This document shows, piece after piece, positions 26,645 through 35,410 of a DNA stretch of 64,000 bases. The notes beneath the pieces were generated by a model. That model saw nothing but the letters and a program-made list of their open reading frames with translations. It was not told where the DNA came from and made no database searches. A program made the position numbers and the translations under genes. The stretch's first letter is position 1. Every line of letters begins with the position of its first letter. Source of the DNA: Natronosporangium hydrolyticum (lineage in GTDB: Bacteria; Actinomycetota; Actinomycetes; Mycobacteriales; Micromonosporaceae); contig NZ_CP070499.1 of assembly GCF_016925615.1 (NCBI RefSeq), positions 1,736,001 to 1,800,000 of the forward strand, read 5' to 3'.

Positions 26645-27772
26645 ATGCGGACATTGCTGGTGACGAATGACTTTCCACCCCGGCCCGGCGGGATCCAGTC
26701 GTTCGTGCATGAGCTGGCGCGGCGGCAACCGCCCGATTCGCTAGTGGTGTACGCGTCGACGTTTCGGGGCGCGGCGGCCTTCGACGCTGTCCAGCCGTTC
26801 GAAGTGGTTCGCGAAGATACCTCGGTGCTGCTGCCCACCCGGCGAGTCGGCCGACGGGCGGTGGAGCTGGCCCGCGCGTACGGATGTGGGGCGGTCTGGT
26901 TCGGCGCCGCCGCGCCGCTGGGTCTGCTCGCGCAACGGTTGCGGCGGGAGGCGGCGGTGGCGCGGGCGGTGGCGCTGACCCATGGTCACGAGGTGGGCTG
27001 GGCGGCGCTGCCGGGCGCCCGCGGGGTGCTGCGGCGGCTCGCCCGCGGCCAGGACGTCGTGACCTACCTGGGGGAGTACACCCGGGTGCGGCTGGCTCGG
27101 GCGCTGTCGGGCCTCACCGAACTGCGCCAGCTGGTCCCCGGCGTCGACTCCGATGTCTACCATCCGAAGGTCGACGGGGAGTCGGTTCGGCGCCGGCACG
27201 GATTGGCAGACCGGCCGGTCGTGGTGTGCGTCTCCCGGCTGGTGCCACGCAAGGGCCAGGACATGCTGATCCGGGCCCTGCCGCGGTTGCGGAAACAGCT
27301 ACCCGACCCGGCGTTGCTGCTGGTCGGGGGCGGCCCGGACCGTCCCCGGTTGACCCGGCTGGCGCGCGACCTGGGAGTGACCGAGTCGGTGGTCTTCACC
27401 GGCTCGGTGCCGGCCGAGGAGCTGCCCGCCCACTACGCCGCCGGCGATGTCTACGCAATGCCGTGCCGTACCCGCCGGGCCGGGTTGGACGTGGAGGGGC
27501 TGGGCATCGTCTACCTGGAGGCGTCGGCGACCGGGCTGCCGGTGATCGCCGGCGACTCGGGTGGGGCGCCGGACGCGGTCCGCGAGGGTGAGACCGGCTA
27601 CGTGGTGTCGGGACGGGACCTCGACCAGCTGGTGGACCGGCTGGTCCGGGTGTTGAGCGATCGGGAACTGGCGGCGACGCTCGGCGCGGCCGGGCGCACC
27701 TGGGTAGCTGGGCAGTGGCGGTGGGAGACGCAGGCGGACCGGCTGCACGCGTTGCTGCAACCGTCGTCCTGA
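26645..27772 (+). CDS. GT4 glycosyltransferase, PimB-like
   Basis: Retaining glycosyltransferase of the GT-B fold. N-terminal GGIQSFV follows the first strand, PGVDSDVYHP and SRLVPRKGQDMLI mark the C-terminal Rossmann half, and the E-x7-E donor motif is EGLGIVYLE. Length 375 residues is typical of PimB (Rv2188c), the second mannosyltransferase of phosphatidylinositol mannoside synthesis, and the neighbourhood (ctaE-qcrCAB, trpD, SRPBCC, AGPAT) matches that locus. GGAGG precedes the ATG. It is expected at the cytoplasmic membrane face using GDP-mannose; the exact acceptor is inferred from synteny. Confidence 0.88.
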   Translation: MRTLLVTNDFPPRPGGIQSFVHELARRQPPDSLVVYASTFRGAAAFDAVQPFEVVREDTSVLLPTRRVGRRAVELARAYGCGAVWFGAAAPLGLLAQRLRREAAVARAVALTHGHEVGWAALPGARGVLRRLARGQDVVTYLGEYTRVRLARALSGLTELRQLVPGVDSDVYHPKVDGESVRRRHGLADRPVVVCVSRLVPRKGQDMLIRALPRLRKQLPDPALLLVGGGPDRPRLTRLARDLGVTESVVFTGSVPAEELPAHYAAGDVYAMPCRTRRAGLDVEGLGIVYLEASATGLPVIAGDSGGAPDAVREGETGYVVSGRDLDQLVDRLVRVLSDRELAATLGAAGRTWVAGQWRWETQADRLHALLQPSS

Positions 27773-27792
27773 GCCGCAGAATCCGCTAACCG

Positions 27793-27840
27793 AACCCGTA
27801 AACTATATAAAGCCAGCGCCGATTATGTAGTTTACGGGTT
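27793..27840. promoter_or_regulatory. AT-rich inverted repeat upstream of the Fic gene
   Basis: Perfect 13-bp arms AACCCGTAAACTA (27793-27805) and TAGTTTACGGGTT (27828-27840) are separated by 22 bp of AT-rich sequence, ending 15 bp before the TTG start of the Fic gene. The arms could be paired operator half-sites (centres 35 bp apart) for the Fic protein's own winged helix, or a terminator for the preceding GT4 gene. The AT-rich spacer and the proximity to the start favour an operator. Confidence 0.55.
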
Positions 27841-27855
27841 TGTTAGTAGGTTCTT

Positions 27856-28914
27856 TTGCGAAGTTTCTCCTCACTTGACCGGATTATCGGCCAGGTCCCC
27901 GCCGAGGTGGTGGTTCAGCTACAAGCCGTTGACATCGGTCGCGGCTCGGAGGCGCTCTACCGGGATCAGCTACCCGGGCTGCTGCACAGCCTCGCAGATC
28001 GCGCGCGGGTCGCGAGCATCACGGCATCCTCCGCCATCGAGGGGGTGATCGTGCCCGAAGCCGGCCGGGCTGAGGCGATCATCGACGGAAGATCACAGAC
28101 GCTCCGGACTCGCAGCGAGCAAGAGCTAGCGGGCTACCGCGACGCCCTCGACTACCTCTTCCAACAGGATTGGCGCCCGCTCAACGTCGGTCTGCTACTG
28201 CACCTGCATCGGCTGCTCTTCGGGCATACCGCTGCGGCGGGTGGCCGCCTCAAGACCGATGACAATCTGGTCGTCGATCGAGCCTCTGACGGGACGACCA
28301 CCGTCCGTTTCCGGCCCGTGCCCGCCAACCAAACCGATTACTACCTCGACGAGTTGGTGTCCCGGTACCGGGAGGCGGTCGCCGCCCGGCGACACCACCC
28401 GGTGCTGCTGATCGGGCTGTTCGCACTCGATCTGTCGATCATTCATCCCTTCGAGGATGGCAATGGGCGGGTAACCCGGACCGTGACCAACGCTCTACTC
28501 GCGGACGAGGGGTATACGGTCGTCCGCTACGTGAGCCTGGAACAGCTCATCGCCGACTCCGCCGATGCCTACTATGAGGCGCTGCTAGGCGCCACCCACG
28601 ATTGGCACGAGGACACGGCTGATCCCTGGCCATGGCTGACCTACTTCGTCGAGATCCTGTCGACCGCGTACCAGCGATTCAACAGCCGGGCGGCTGCAGA
28701 ACAGAACTCGGAGACCAAACAGGAACGAGTACGACATTATGTCGAGCAGCAGGCGCCCCAGGTGTTTCGGCTGGCCGATGTTCGAGCCGCGCTGCCAGGC
28801 ATCAGTGATCCGACCATCCGGCTGGTGCTGCAGCAGCTTCGGGCGCAAGGGCTGGTCATCCCGGACGGCGCCGGGCGGGCGGCGGTGTGGCGCCGGGCGG
28901 CCGGGCCGCGGTGA
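27856..28914 (+). CDS. Fic/DOC-family protein with C-terminal winged helix
   Basis: Fic proteins transfer AMP or other phosphate-containing groups onto target proteins. This 352-residue protein has a full catalytic motif HPFEDGNGRVTR and an N-terminal inhibitory-helix motif SSAIEG (S/T-x3-E-G), so it should be autoinhibited. The last 70 residues (LADVRAALPGISDPTIRLVL) form a winged helix-turn-helix. No ATG or GTG fits; TTG at 27856 is the only start that keeps the conserved N-terminus, and no good Shine-Dalgarno precedes it, so a leaderless message is possible. A, T-rich upstream DNA hints at horizontal origin. Confidence 0.88.
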   Translation: MRSFSSLDRIIGQVPAEVVVQLQAVDIGRGSEALYRDQLPGLLHSLADRARVASITASSAIEGVIVPEAGRAEAIIDGRSQTLRTRSEQELAGYRDALDYLFQQDWRPLNVGLLLHLHRLLFGHTAAAGGRLKTDDNLVVDRASDGTTTVRFRPVPANQTDYYLDELVSRYREAVAARRHHPVLLIGLFALDLSIIHPFEDGNGRVTRTVTNALLADEGYTVVRYVSLEQLIADSADAYYEALLGATHDWHEDTADPWPWLTYFVEILSTAYQRFNSRAAAEQNSETKQERVRHYVEQQAPQVFRLADVRAALPGISDPTIRLVLQQLRAQGLVIPDGAGRAAVWRRAAGPR

Positions 28915-29021
28915 GTCGGCCGTAGCCGCTGGCGACCCGAGCTGATTTCATCGTCGCTTCATCGCCGAGTCCTAGCCTCGTGCCGAAAGTAACCGGGGTT
29001 TGCGGGGACAAGGAGTGACTA

Positions 29022-30026
29022 GTGCGAACGATTCGGGGTGCGGCGGCAGCGTTGGGTACGGCGGCGACCCTGCTGCTCGTAGGGTGCGGTGAGGGTAGGG
29101 ATCTGGTGGACCGGGCCAGCGAAGGGCTCGATCAGCTGGAGGATGCCCAGGAGCAGCAATCGGCGGCGGTGGGCGACGGAGCGACGGTCGAGATCGATGG
29201 CCGGGTGATCGACGCGCACGCGCACTACAACGGGTTGGAGTACACGTTCGGCGAGGTGGCCGTCGTCGATCTGGACGAGGGCAGCGACGCCCGCCTGCAG
29301 GGGGTGGAGCTGGTCTTCGACGTGGATGTCCGCAACCCCGGCAACGATCCGGCGATGGCGTCGCCCGGGGTGAGCCTGCGGTGGGACGAGCCGGGCAGCG
29401 AGAACGTCGTCGAGGTCGGTGGCCGGGGTGATTTCCGGCAGGTGCCGGGTGGCTCCTCCGCCTCCGGGGAGATCGTAGTCCCGCTCCGGCCGCCGGACAT
29501 GGAGGTGTTCGACGAAGCCTCGGCCCGGCTCATCCTGGGCCAGTCCGGACGCAGCGCGGCCGAGGTGCCCGTGGGCGCGGACGCGGAGCTGATCGACCGT
29601 TTCCCGGTGCCGCAGCCGGATCTGGCAGGTAGCACTCTGGAGGTTGCCGGGGTGACGATGACCATCGAGACCGCCAATATCCGCTGGAACTACGGCAACT
29701 CCCATGTGGAGGACGGCTCGGTGCTGCTCGACCTCAGCTACACCTGGGAGAACGAATCCGGCGCCCAAGTGTGCCATCGGCGCGGGACTGGCCAGAACTT
29801 CTCGCTGGTAGCGGCCGACGGCAGCGGGTATGTCGATGAGGGGGTCTCGATCCGGTGTGCGGTCAACGGCGAGACCGCGCAGGCCGCGACCGGCTTTCTG
29901 CTGGAGGGCGACTACGCCGGTGAATACACCTTCAGCTGGGACCTGAGCCACCGGGGCGATGACTACGACGAGGCCATCACGGTCACGCTCCACGAAGGCC
30001 CGGGCGTACCCGACTCCGAACTCTGA
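29022..30026 (+). CDS. Secreted lipoprotein of unknown function
   Basis: A 334-residue protein with a signal peptide (RGAAAALGTAATLLLVGCGE) ending in the lipobox LVGC at about residues 19-22, so it should be lipid-anchored outside the membrane. The mature part is rich in Asp, Glu and Gly with beta-strand-like segments in two similar halves, each carrying a Val/Ile-rich strand block (VELVFDVDVRNPGND; VLLDLSYTWENESG), suggesting two DUF4352-like beta-sandwich domains. GTG start with AAGGAG upstream. No partner gene is evident. Confidence 0.8.
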   Translation: MRTIRGAAAALGTAATLLLVGCGEGRDLVDRASEGLDQLEDAQEQQSAAVGDGATVEIDGRVIDAHAHYNGLEYTFGEVAVVDLDEGSDARLQGVELVFDVDVRNPGNDPAMASPGVSLRWDEPGSENVVEVGGRGDFRQVPGGSSASGEIVVPLRPPDMEVFDEASARLILGQSGRSAAEVPVGADAELIDRFPVPQPDLAGSTLEVAGVTMTIETANIRWNYGNSHVEDGSVLLDLSYTWENESGAQVCHRRGTGQNFSLVAADGSGYVDEGVSIRCAVNGETAQAATGFLLEGDYAGEYTFSWDLSHRGDDYDEAITVTLHEGPGVPDSEL

Positions 30027-30034
30027 TCCACCGA

Positions 30035-30053
30035 CCCGTACGGGGGGTACGGG
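30035..30053. terminator. Short hairpin between convergent genes
   Basis: CCCGTAC and GTACGGG pair around five G bases, shortly after the lipoprotein stop and before the 3' end of the SARP gene. The stem of 7 bp makes it a plausible terminator. Confidence 0.5.
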
Positions 30054-30106
30054 CCGGTAGGCGGCGGTGGGGCCGTGACGTTGCCGGGTTCTGGAGGGGA
30101 CCCGGC

Positions 30107-33076
30107 TCAGCGGTCGAACTCGCGAGCGAGTTCGACGAGCACGGCCGCCACCGCCGCCACTTCGCCCACGGTGAGCTCCTCCGCCCAGGCGGCGTCGCCG
30201 AGCGCGTCGCGCACCGCCTGGGACACCGTCGCCAGGTCGTCGATGGTGGCCTGCCCGGTGTCGTGCCGGTGGCGTCTGCGGTGGGCGTCGGCTAGGCCCA
30301 GCAGGCGCGCCGCCCGGGCCGGCTGGTCGGTGGCGACCAGCGCGGCGGCGGTCTGCAGCAGCCCGACGACCCACCAGGCGTCGAACATGGCGCCGTCGAT
30401 CACCCCTCGCGCCGCAGCCGCCAGATGGCGTCGGGCGTCGGCGGTCTCACCGACGGCGCGGTGGCGCATCGCCAGGGTCCAGTGGCTGCGCCAGCGTTGC
30501 TCAGGGGTGCCAGCTTCGCGGCATACCTCATGCATGGCCCGGCTCAGCGCTTTCGCGCGTTGGTGGTCCCCCTGGGTCGCGGCCACGATCGCTAGCCGTT
30601 CCAGCACCCGCGCCTCCAGGCCCCGGTTGCCGAGCGCGCGGGTCGCGGTCAACGCCGCCGCCAGGTGTGCGGCGGCCTCATCGGGCAGGCCCAGCTTCTC
30701 GGCGGCGATGCCGAGGTTGGTGCGAGTGCTCGCCACTCCGAGCTCGTCGCGGACCTCGGTGAAGATCTCCAGGACCTGCTGCCACAGCCGGTAGGCGCGG
30801 TCGTGGTCGCCGGAGTCGGAGGCGACGCCGGCTAGGTTGTTCAGGGTTCGCCCGGTCGCGCGACCGTCGTCCAGCTGCCGCCAGATCGCCAGTGCGGCGG
30901 TGAGGGACTCCTCGGCGGCGGGCCGGTCGCCGTCGTCGAAGGCCAGCGAGCCGGCGACGTGCAGCACCGCCGCGCGGGCGGCTTGGTCCGGGACCGCCTG
31001 GCCGGCGGTGAGCGCCCGGTGGGCCCACCGGCGCCCCTCGGCGTGCAGTCGACGGCGAAGCCAGTACCCGCCCAACCCGCCCACCATCTGCATCGCGCGG
31101 AGCGGCTCATGCGCCACCGAGTACTCCAGCGCCGCGCGGACATCGGCCAGCGCGCCGTCCACCCGGGCGAGCGCCGCTGGTTCCTCCGGGCCACCGACTG
31201 ACTGCGCGGCATCCCGGACCAGGTCGGCGAAGTAGCCGGCGTGGCGAGCCGCGGTGGCGGCCACATCGGCCGGCTCGTCGCCGAGTCGCCCAACGGCGGC
31301 GGCCGCGGCCTGGCGTACCGGCGACAGCAGCCAGTAGCTGGCTCGCTGCCCGGTCAGGTCGGCGTTGACTACTGCGGCACGTACCAATGTGCCAAGCAGG
31401 TCGAGCACGTCGGCGGTCTCCAGCCCACCGCAGACCTGCTCCACTGCGGCCAACCCGGCCGGCTGGTGGAACACGGTCATGCGGACCAGCAGCGTCCTCG
31501 CGGCGGGCGGGAGCAGTTGCAGGCTGCCGGCGAGCGCGGCGTCCATCGAGTGGTGGCGCTGTGGCCGGTCGCGTTCCGGCGTGGTCGGGGCCTGCGCCGC
31601 GGTTCGTAGCCGTTCGGCCACGTCCCCGATCGCGAGTACGCTGCATTGCGCGGCGGCCAGTTCGATGCCCAACGGGAAGCCCGCGAGTAGTCGTACCACC
31701 TCGGCCAGGTCGCCCTGGTCAGCGGGGGTCAGGGCCAGCGACGGGCAGGCCTGGCGGGCCCGTTCGACGAACAGGGCGACCGCCTCGACCGCGAGCAGTT
31801 CGGTGAGGGTGTTGCTGTCGGGGTCGGGCGGCGGCGTCTCCAGCGGCGGCACCGCCCAGGCGCACTCACCGGTCACCGACAGCGGAATCCGGCTGGTGGC
31901 GAGCAGCTTCACCGCCGGGCAGGCTCGCATCACCGCCGCGACCAGGTCGGCGACCGGCTCCACCAGCTGTTCGCAGTTGTCCAGGATGATCAGGATTTCC
32001 CGGTTCCCGATCGCGGTGATCACCTCGGCGAGGGTCGGTCTGCGGGCACCGAGGGCTTCCGCGAGTGGTGCCGGGAGCAGCGCCGGATCGCTGATGCGTT
32101 CGAATGAGGCGAAGACGGCACCGTGCGCGACGGTGCCGGCGGTGGTGGCGGTGGTCGCCGCCGCGACCGCGAGCCGGGTCTTGCCGATGCCCCCCAACCC
32201 GGTAAGGGTGACCAGCCGATGCTCGACCAGCAGCTCCGCCACGACCTTCACGTGCTCGCCGCGGCCCACGAAGGTGGTAGGGAACGCGGGCAGCTCCACC
32301 TCGCCGGCCGGCGGTGGATCGAGGGCGGGGTCCTGGGTGAGGATCTGCTTCTGCAGCGCCCGAAGGGCCGGCCCCGGCACCAGCCCCAGTTCGTCGGCGA
32401 GCACGGTGCTGGCGCGCTGGTAGGTCGCGAGCGCGTCGGCCTGCCGCCCGAGCCAGTACTCGGCCTTGATCAGCAACGCCCATACCCGTTCGTCGAACGG
32501 CCGCTCGGCGGCGAGCGCCATCAGTTCGGCGAGGTCGGCCTCGGCGCCAGCGCGGGTGAGTTCGGCGTCGGCGAGGTCGATCCGGGCCTCGTCTCGCAGC
32601 TGCTGCCACCGCTGGGCCTCGTGGGTGGCCGGCTCGCACGCCACATCGGCCAGCGCCGAACCCCGCCACTGCTCGAGCGCCGCCCGGAGGCTGCGCACCG
32701 CCCCCGCCGTATCGCCGTTGGTTAGTCGTTCCCGACCAGTCCGGGCCTGCCCTTCGAATCGGTAGACGTCAATGCATTCCGGTGCCAGCGCCAGCCGGTA
32801 ACCGGTGCCGACGTGCTCGATCAGCTCGGCGGCGCCGAGCGCTCGCCGGAGCTGGGAGATATGGACGCGCAGGGTGTTGACCGCGGTCGCTGGCGCCGCT
32901 GCTGCCCAGACCAGGTCGACCAGCCGTTGCGTGTCGAGAACCGCGCCCGGGTGAAGCGCCAGCAGCACCAACACCGAGCGGCGGACCGCCCCGTTGATCT
33001 GCCGCAGCTGCCCGTCGACCGCCACTTCCAGCGGTCCCAGCAGGCGGATGTCTACCCGAGGAGTGTGCTGTGCCAT
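30107..33076 (-). CDS. SARP-family regulator with NB-ARC ATPase and TPR domains (AfsR-like)
   Basis: A 989-residue transcriptional activator. Order: OmpR-type winged helix (VDIRLLGPLEVAVDGQ to about residue 95), bacterial transcriptional activation domain (about 100-245, IDVYRFEGQARTGRE), NB-ARC ATPase with Walker A GLGGIGKTR and Walker B ILIILDNCEQL, then about 350 residues of TPR-type helical repeats (TLNNLAGVASDSGDHDRAY). The reading frame is open 182 codons further upstream; MAQHTPRVDIRLLGP is chosen because the DNA-binding domain begins there. Such proteins usually control secondary metabolism, but no biosynthetic cluster is in this window. It is divergent from the thioredoxin gene. Confidence 0.9.
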   Translation of the reverse strand: MAQHTPRVDIRLLGPLEVAVDGQLRQINGAVRRSVLVLLALHPGAVLDTQRLVDLVWAAAAPATAVNTLRVHISQLRRALGAAELIEHVGTGYRLALAPECIDVYRFEGQARTGRERLTNGDTAGAVRSLRAALEQWRGSALADVACEPATHEAQRWQQLRDEARIDLADAELTRAGAEADLAELMALAAERPFDERVWALLIKAEYWLGRQADALATYQRASTVLADELGLVPGPALRALQKQILTQDPALDPPPAGEVELPAFPTTFVGRGEHVKVVAELLVEHRLVTLTGLGGIGKTRLAVAAATTATTAGTVAHGAVFASFERISDPALLPAPLAEALGARRPTLAEVITAIGNREILIILDNCEQLVEPVADLVAAVMRACPAVKLLATSRIPLSVTGECAWAVPPLETPPPDPDSNTLTELLAVEAVALFVERARQACPSLALTPADQGDLAEVVRLLAGFPLGIELAAAQCSVLAIGDVAERLRTAAQAPTTPERDRPQRHHSMDAALAGSLQLLPPAARTLLVRMTVFHQPAGLAAVEQVCGGLETADVLDLLGTLVRAAVVNADLTGQRASYWLLSPVRQAAAAAVGRLGDEPADVAATAARHAGYFADLVRDAAQSVGGPEEPAALARVDGALADVRAALEYSVAHEPLRAMQMVGGLGGYWLRRRLHAEGRRWAHRALTAGQAVPDQAARAAVLHVAGSLAFDDGDRPAAEESLTAALAIWRQLDDGRATGRTLNNLAGVASDSGDHDRAYRLWQQVLEIFTEVRDELGVASTRTNLGIAAEKLGLPDEAAAHLAAALTATRALGNRGLEARVLERLAIVAATQGDHQRAKALSRAMHEVCREAGTPEQRWRSHWTLAMRHRAVGETADARRHLAAAARGVIDGAMFDAWWVVGLLQTAAALVATDQPARAARLLGLADAHRRRHRHDTGQATIDDLATVSQAVRDALGDAAWAEELTVGEVAAVAAVLVELAREFDR

Positions 33077-33259
33077 GGCGTCCCAGCAGCCTCGATTCGA
33101 CGGGAATCCACCGACCTGCGACGCGTGACGGGGTCTCCGGGGGCGGCGTCGGCTTGTTGTGCACGTTACCCGCTGGTCGCAACGGCGATGGGTGGAGTGC
33201 TCGCCGGTCCGCGGGGTGAGGGTGTGCTGGCCGAACGGGCGGTGTGGCACGGTAGGGCG

Positions 33260-33718
33260 GTGCAGACGAGTTCCTGGCTCACGTTTCTGGTAGCGCTCGG
33301 GGTGCTGGCGGTCGCCACCGGCTTCGGCCTGTGGTGGCGGTCTCGGCAGGGCCGGCCCCGGCCGGCAGTCGACCAGCAGGCGCCCGCCGACCCGGCCACC
33401 GCGGAGCTGTTGGCGTCCCTCGGGGTCACCGGCGACAGGGTGACCCTGTTGCAGTTCTCCTCGGCGTTCTGCGCGCCTTGCCGGGCCACCCGGGTGATCT
33501 GCGGCCAGTTCGCCGACCGGCACGACGACGTCGCGCATGTCGAGGTCGACGCCGAGAGCCAGTTGTCGGCGGTGCGGGCGTTGGGGGTGTGGCGTACTCC
33601 GACGCTCTTCGTGGTCGACCACACCGGCCGGTTGGTCAGCCGGATCACCGGCGCCCCCACCCGGTCCCAGCTGGTCGAGGCGGTGGCGCCGCTGCTACCC
33701 GAGCAGGTACGGCCGTGA
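33260..33718 (+). CDS. Membrane-anchored thioredoxin-like protein
   Basis: A 152-residue protein with an N-terminal transmembrane anchor (SWLTFLVALGVLAVATGFGL) and a thioredoxin fold with active-site CAPC and a cis-proline in WRTPTLFVVD. The orientation of the anchor suggests either a cytoplasmic-face or extracytoplasmic reductase; I cannot decide. GTG start at 33260. The stop overlaps the GTG of the DUF4395 gene (GTGA), a pairing repeatedly seen in actinobacteria, so the two proteins probably act together in thiol redox chemistry. Confidence 0.87.
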   Translation: MQTSSWLTFLVALGVLAVATGFGLWWRSRQGRPRPAVDQQAPADPATAELLASLGVTGDRVTLLQFSSAFCAPCRATRVICGQFADRHDDVAHVEVDAESQLSAVRALGVWRTPTLFVVDHTGRLVSRITGAPTRSQLVEAVAPLLPEQVRP

Positions 33719-34140
33719 CCGGCGGCTTGCTCGACCCACGCGGAGTACGGTTCACGGCGGCGATCACCTCGCTGGTGCTGGTCGTGGTGCTGGTAACCGG
33801 TTGGGGGTACCTGGCGCTCGCGCAGGCGGCGGTCTTCGCGGTCACCGCGGCTTCGCCGAGCCACGGGCCCTACGCGCTGCTCTACCGGGCGCTAGTGCGG
33901 CGCTGGCTCGGTCCGCCTGCCGCCGCCGAGCCGGCCGCGCCGGTCCGCTTCGCGCAGCTGGTCGGGCTGGCGTTCATCCTGGTGGCGGCGGTGGGCTACC
34001 TGTCGGGGTGGGCCGCGCTCGGGCTTGGGTTCACGGCTGCTGCCCTGGCAGCGGCGTTCCTCAACGCCGCCTTCGGGCTCTGCCTCGGCTGTGAGGTCTA
34101 CCTGGCGGCGCGCCGGGTCGCTACCGGCTCGTCGGGGTAG
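33715..34140 (+). CDS. DUF4395 integral membrane protein
   Basis: A 141-residue protein with about four hydrophobic segments and the DUF4395 pattern (GVRFTAAITSLVLVV near the start; FGLCLGCEVYL near the end). The terminal CLGC is a CxxC in or at the edge of a membrane helix, suitable for dithiol exchange with the coupled thioredoxin. Function of the family has not been established. Confidence 0.85.
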   Translation: MTGGLLDPRGVRFTAAITSLVLVVVLVTGWGYLALAQAAVFAVTAASPSHGPYALLYRALVRRWLGPPAAAEPAAPVRFAQLVGLAFILVAAVGYLSGWAALGLGFTAAALAAAFLNAAFGLCLGCEVYLAARRVATGSSG

Positions 34141-34165
34141 CGGCTCCGCGGGGTGCGGCTCGGCG

Positions 34166-34678
34166 TTAGTGGTACGCCTCGGCGAGCACCCGACTCAGTT
34201 CGCGGGTGATCGCCTCGACCAGCCGGTCGTGGTCACCCCCGAGCGCGTCTGCCGGGTCCGACCAGCGCTGCTGCGGGTACCACCACACCGGGCCGTCCCG
34301 CACCTCGACGGGTTCCCAGGTGTAGCGGGGGAAGACGTGACCGTGTAGGTGCCGCCACTGGTTCCCGAGGATCTCGTAATTGAGCCGCGAGAAGGCCGGG
34401 TCGCAGGCGGGGCAGGCGGCCATCAGCGCCTCACCGAGCAGCCCCAGGTCGGTCAGGAACTGCTGCCGCTGCGGGCGCGGCAGGTCGGTGAGGTGGTCCA
34501 CCTCGTCGGCGTCGGCGATCAGCACGCAGTAGCCAGGGAGGAACTGGGTATCTCCCATGGCGACGAAACCACTCCGTAGCTTCGCGATCACGGTCGGGTT
34601 GTCGCCGCGTCGCGCGGCCCCGACCCGGTCGGCACGCCAGGAGTCGGCGCCGGACATCTTCGCCGAGTGGGCTCCCAT
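34166..34678 (-). CDS. HIT-family hydrolase
   Basis: A 170-residue nucleotide-binding protein with the histidine triad HLHGHVFPRY, matching H-phi-H-phi-H. HIT proteins hydrolyse or transfer nucleoside monophosphates, for example from dinucleoside polyphosphates. The first 25 residues are poorly conserved-looking, and a start at the internal Met (MSGADSW) is possible. It converges on the DUF4395 gene and lies 11 bp downstream of the response-regulator gene, so it may be read from the same transcript. Confidence 0.82.
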   Translation of the reverse strand: MGAHSAKMSGADSWRADRVGAARRGDNPTVIAKLRSGFVAMGDTQFLPGYCVLIADADEVDHLTDLPRPQRQQFLTDLGLLGEALMAACPACDPAFSRLNYEILGNQWRHLHGHVFPRYTWEPVEVRDGPVWWYPQQRWSDPADALGGDHDRLVEAITRELSRVLAEAYH

Positions 34679-34689
34679 GCCGCCCGACC

Positions 34690-35361
34690 TCAGAACTTGG
34701 GCGCGTCGGGGGCTTCGAGCAGGCCGAGTCTCAGCGCGGTCATCAGTGCCTGCGCCCGGTTGGCCGCACCGAGCTTCTCGTAGAGCTTCGAGATGTGCGT
34801 CTTCGCCGTCGACTCGCTGACGAAGAGCTGTTTGGCGATGCCGGCGACGCTCATGCCGTCGGCGAGCAGCTTCAGCACCTGGCTCTCGCGTGGCGACAGC
34901 TGCGGGCCGGACGGCGCGAGCCGACGCTTCATCGCCTCGGCGAGGTCGGCGGCGGTGAACGCCTGCGGCGCGGAGGCGGCGTGGCGGGCGGCGGCAACCA
35001 CCTCGTCGGCGGGGGCGGTCTTGGGGACGAAGGCACTGGCGCCGGCCTCGAGCGCACCGAAGAGCTGATCGTCGCCGGCGTACATGGTCAGCACTACGAT
35101 CCCGATGGTGGTGCTGTTTTTCCGCAGCGCCCGGGTGACGTCGAGCCCGCTGCCGTCGGGGAGTCGGAGATCGGTGATGACCACGTCGGGGTTGAGCGCG
35201 CCGGAGAGGCGGACTGCCTCGGCCGCGGTGCCGGCTTCTCCGACCACCTCGAACTGCCGGTCGCGGTCGAACGCGTGCCGTAGTCCCTTCCGGACCAGGT
35301 CGTGATCGTCGATCAACAGCACCCGGGTGGTGCGTGCGGTGGTCGTGTTGCTGGTGGACAT
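34690..35361 (-). CDS. NarL/FixJ-type response regulator
   Basis: A 223-residue regulator: receiver domain with phospho-Asp in VVITDLRLPDGSG, the acidic DD in LLIDDHD and Lys in VPKTAP; then a LuxR-type helix-turn-helix (LSPRESQVLKLLADGMS to HISKLYEKLG). The second Met (35361) has GGGAAGG 7-10 bases upstream and is preferred over the first, five codons earlier. It follows the sensor kinase by 49 bp. All phosphotransfer residues are intact. Targets are unknown. Confidence 0.92.
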   Translation of the reverse strand: MSTSNTTTARTTRVLLIDDHDLVRKGLRHAFDRDRQFEVVGEAGTAAEAVRLSGALNPDVVITDLRLPDGSGLDVTRALRKNSTTIGIVVLTMYAGDDQLFGALEAGASAFVPKTAPADEVVAAARHAASAPQAFTAADLAEAMKRRLAPSGPQLSPRESQVLKLLADGMSVAGIAKQLFVSESTAKTHISKLYEKLGAANRAQALMTALRLGLLEAPDAPKF

Positions 35362-35410
35362 CCAGTGCCTTCCCATCTGCTGGTAGCCCTAGGCTAGCGA
35401 GCGGGCCGAA

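Noticed and set aside
30107-33622. Extension of the SARP gene by 182 codons upstream of 33076
   Set aside because: The added part is low-complexity and overlaps the divergent promoter and the thioredoxin start; the DNA-binding domain begins at 33076.
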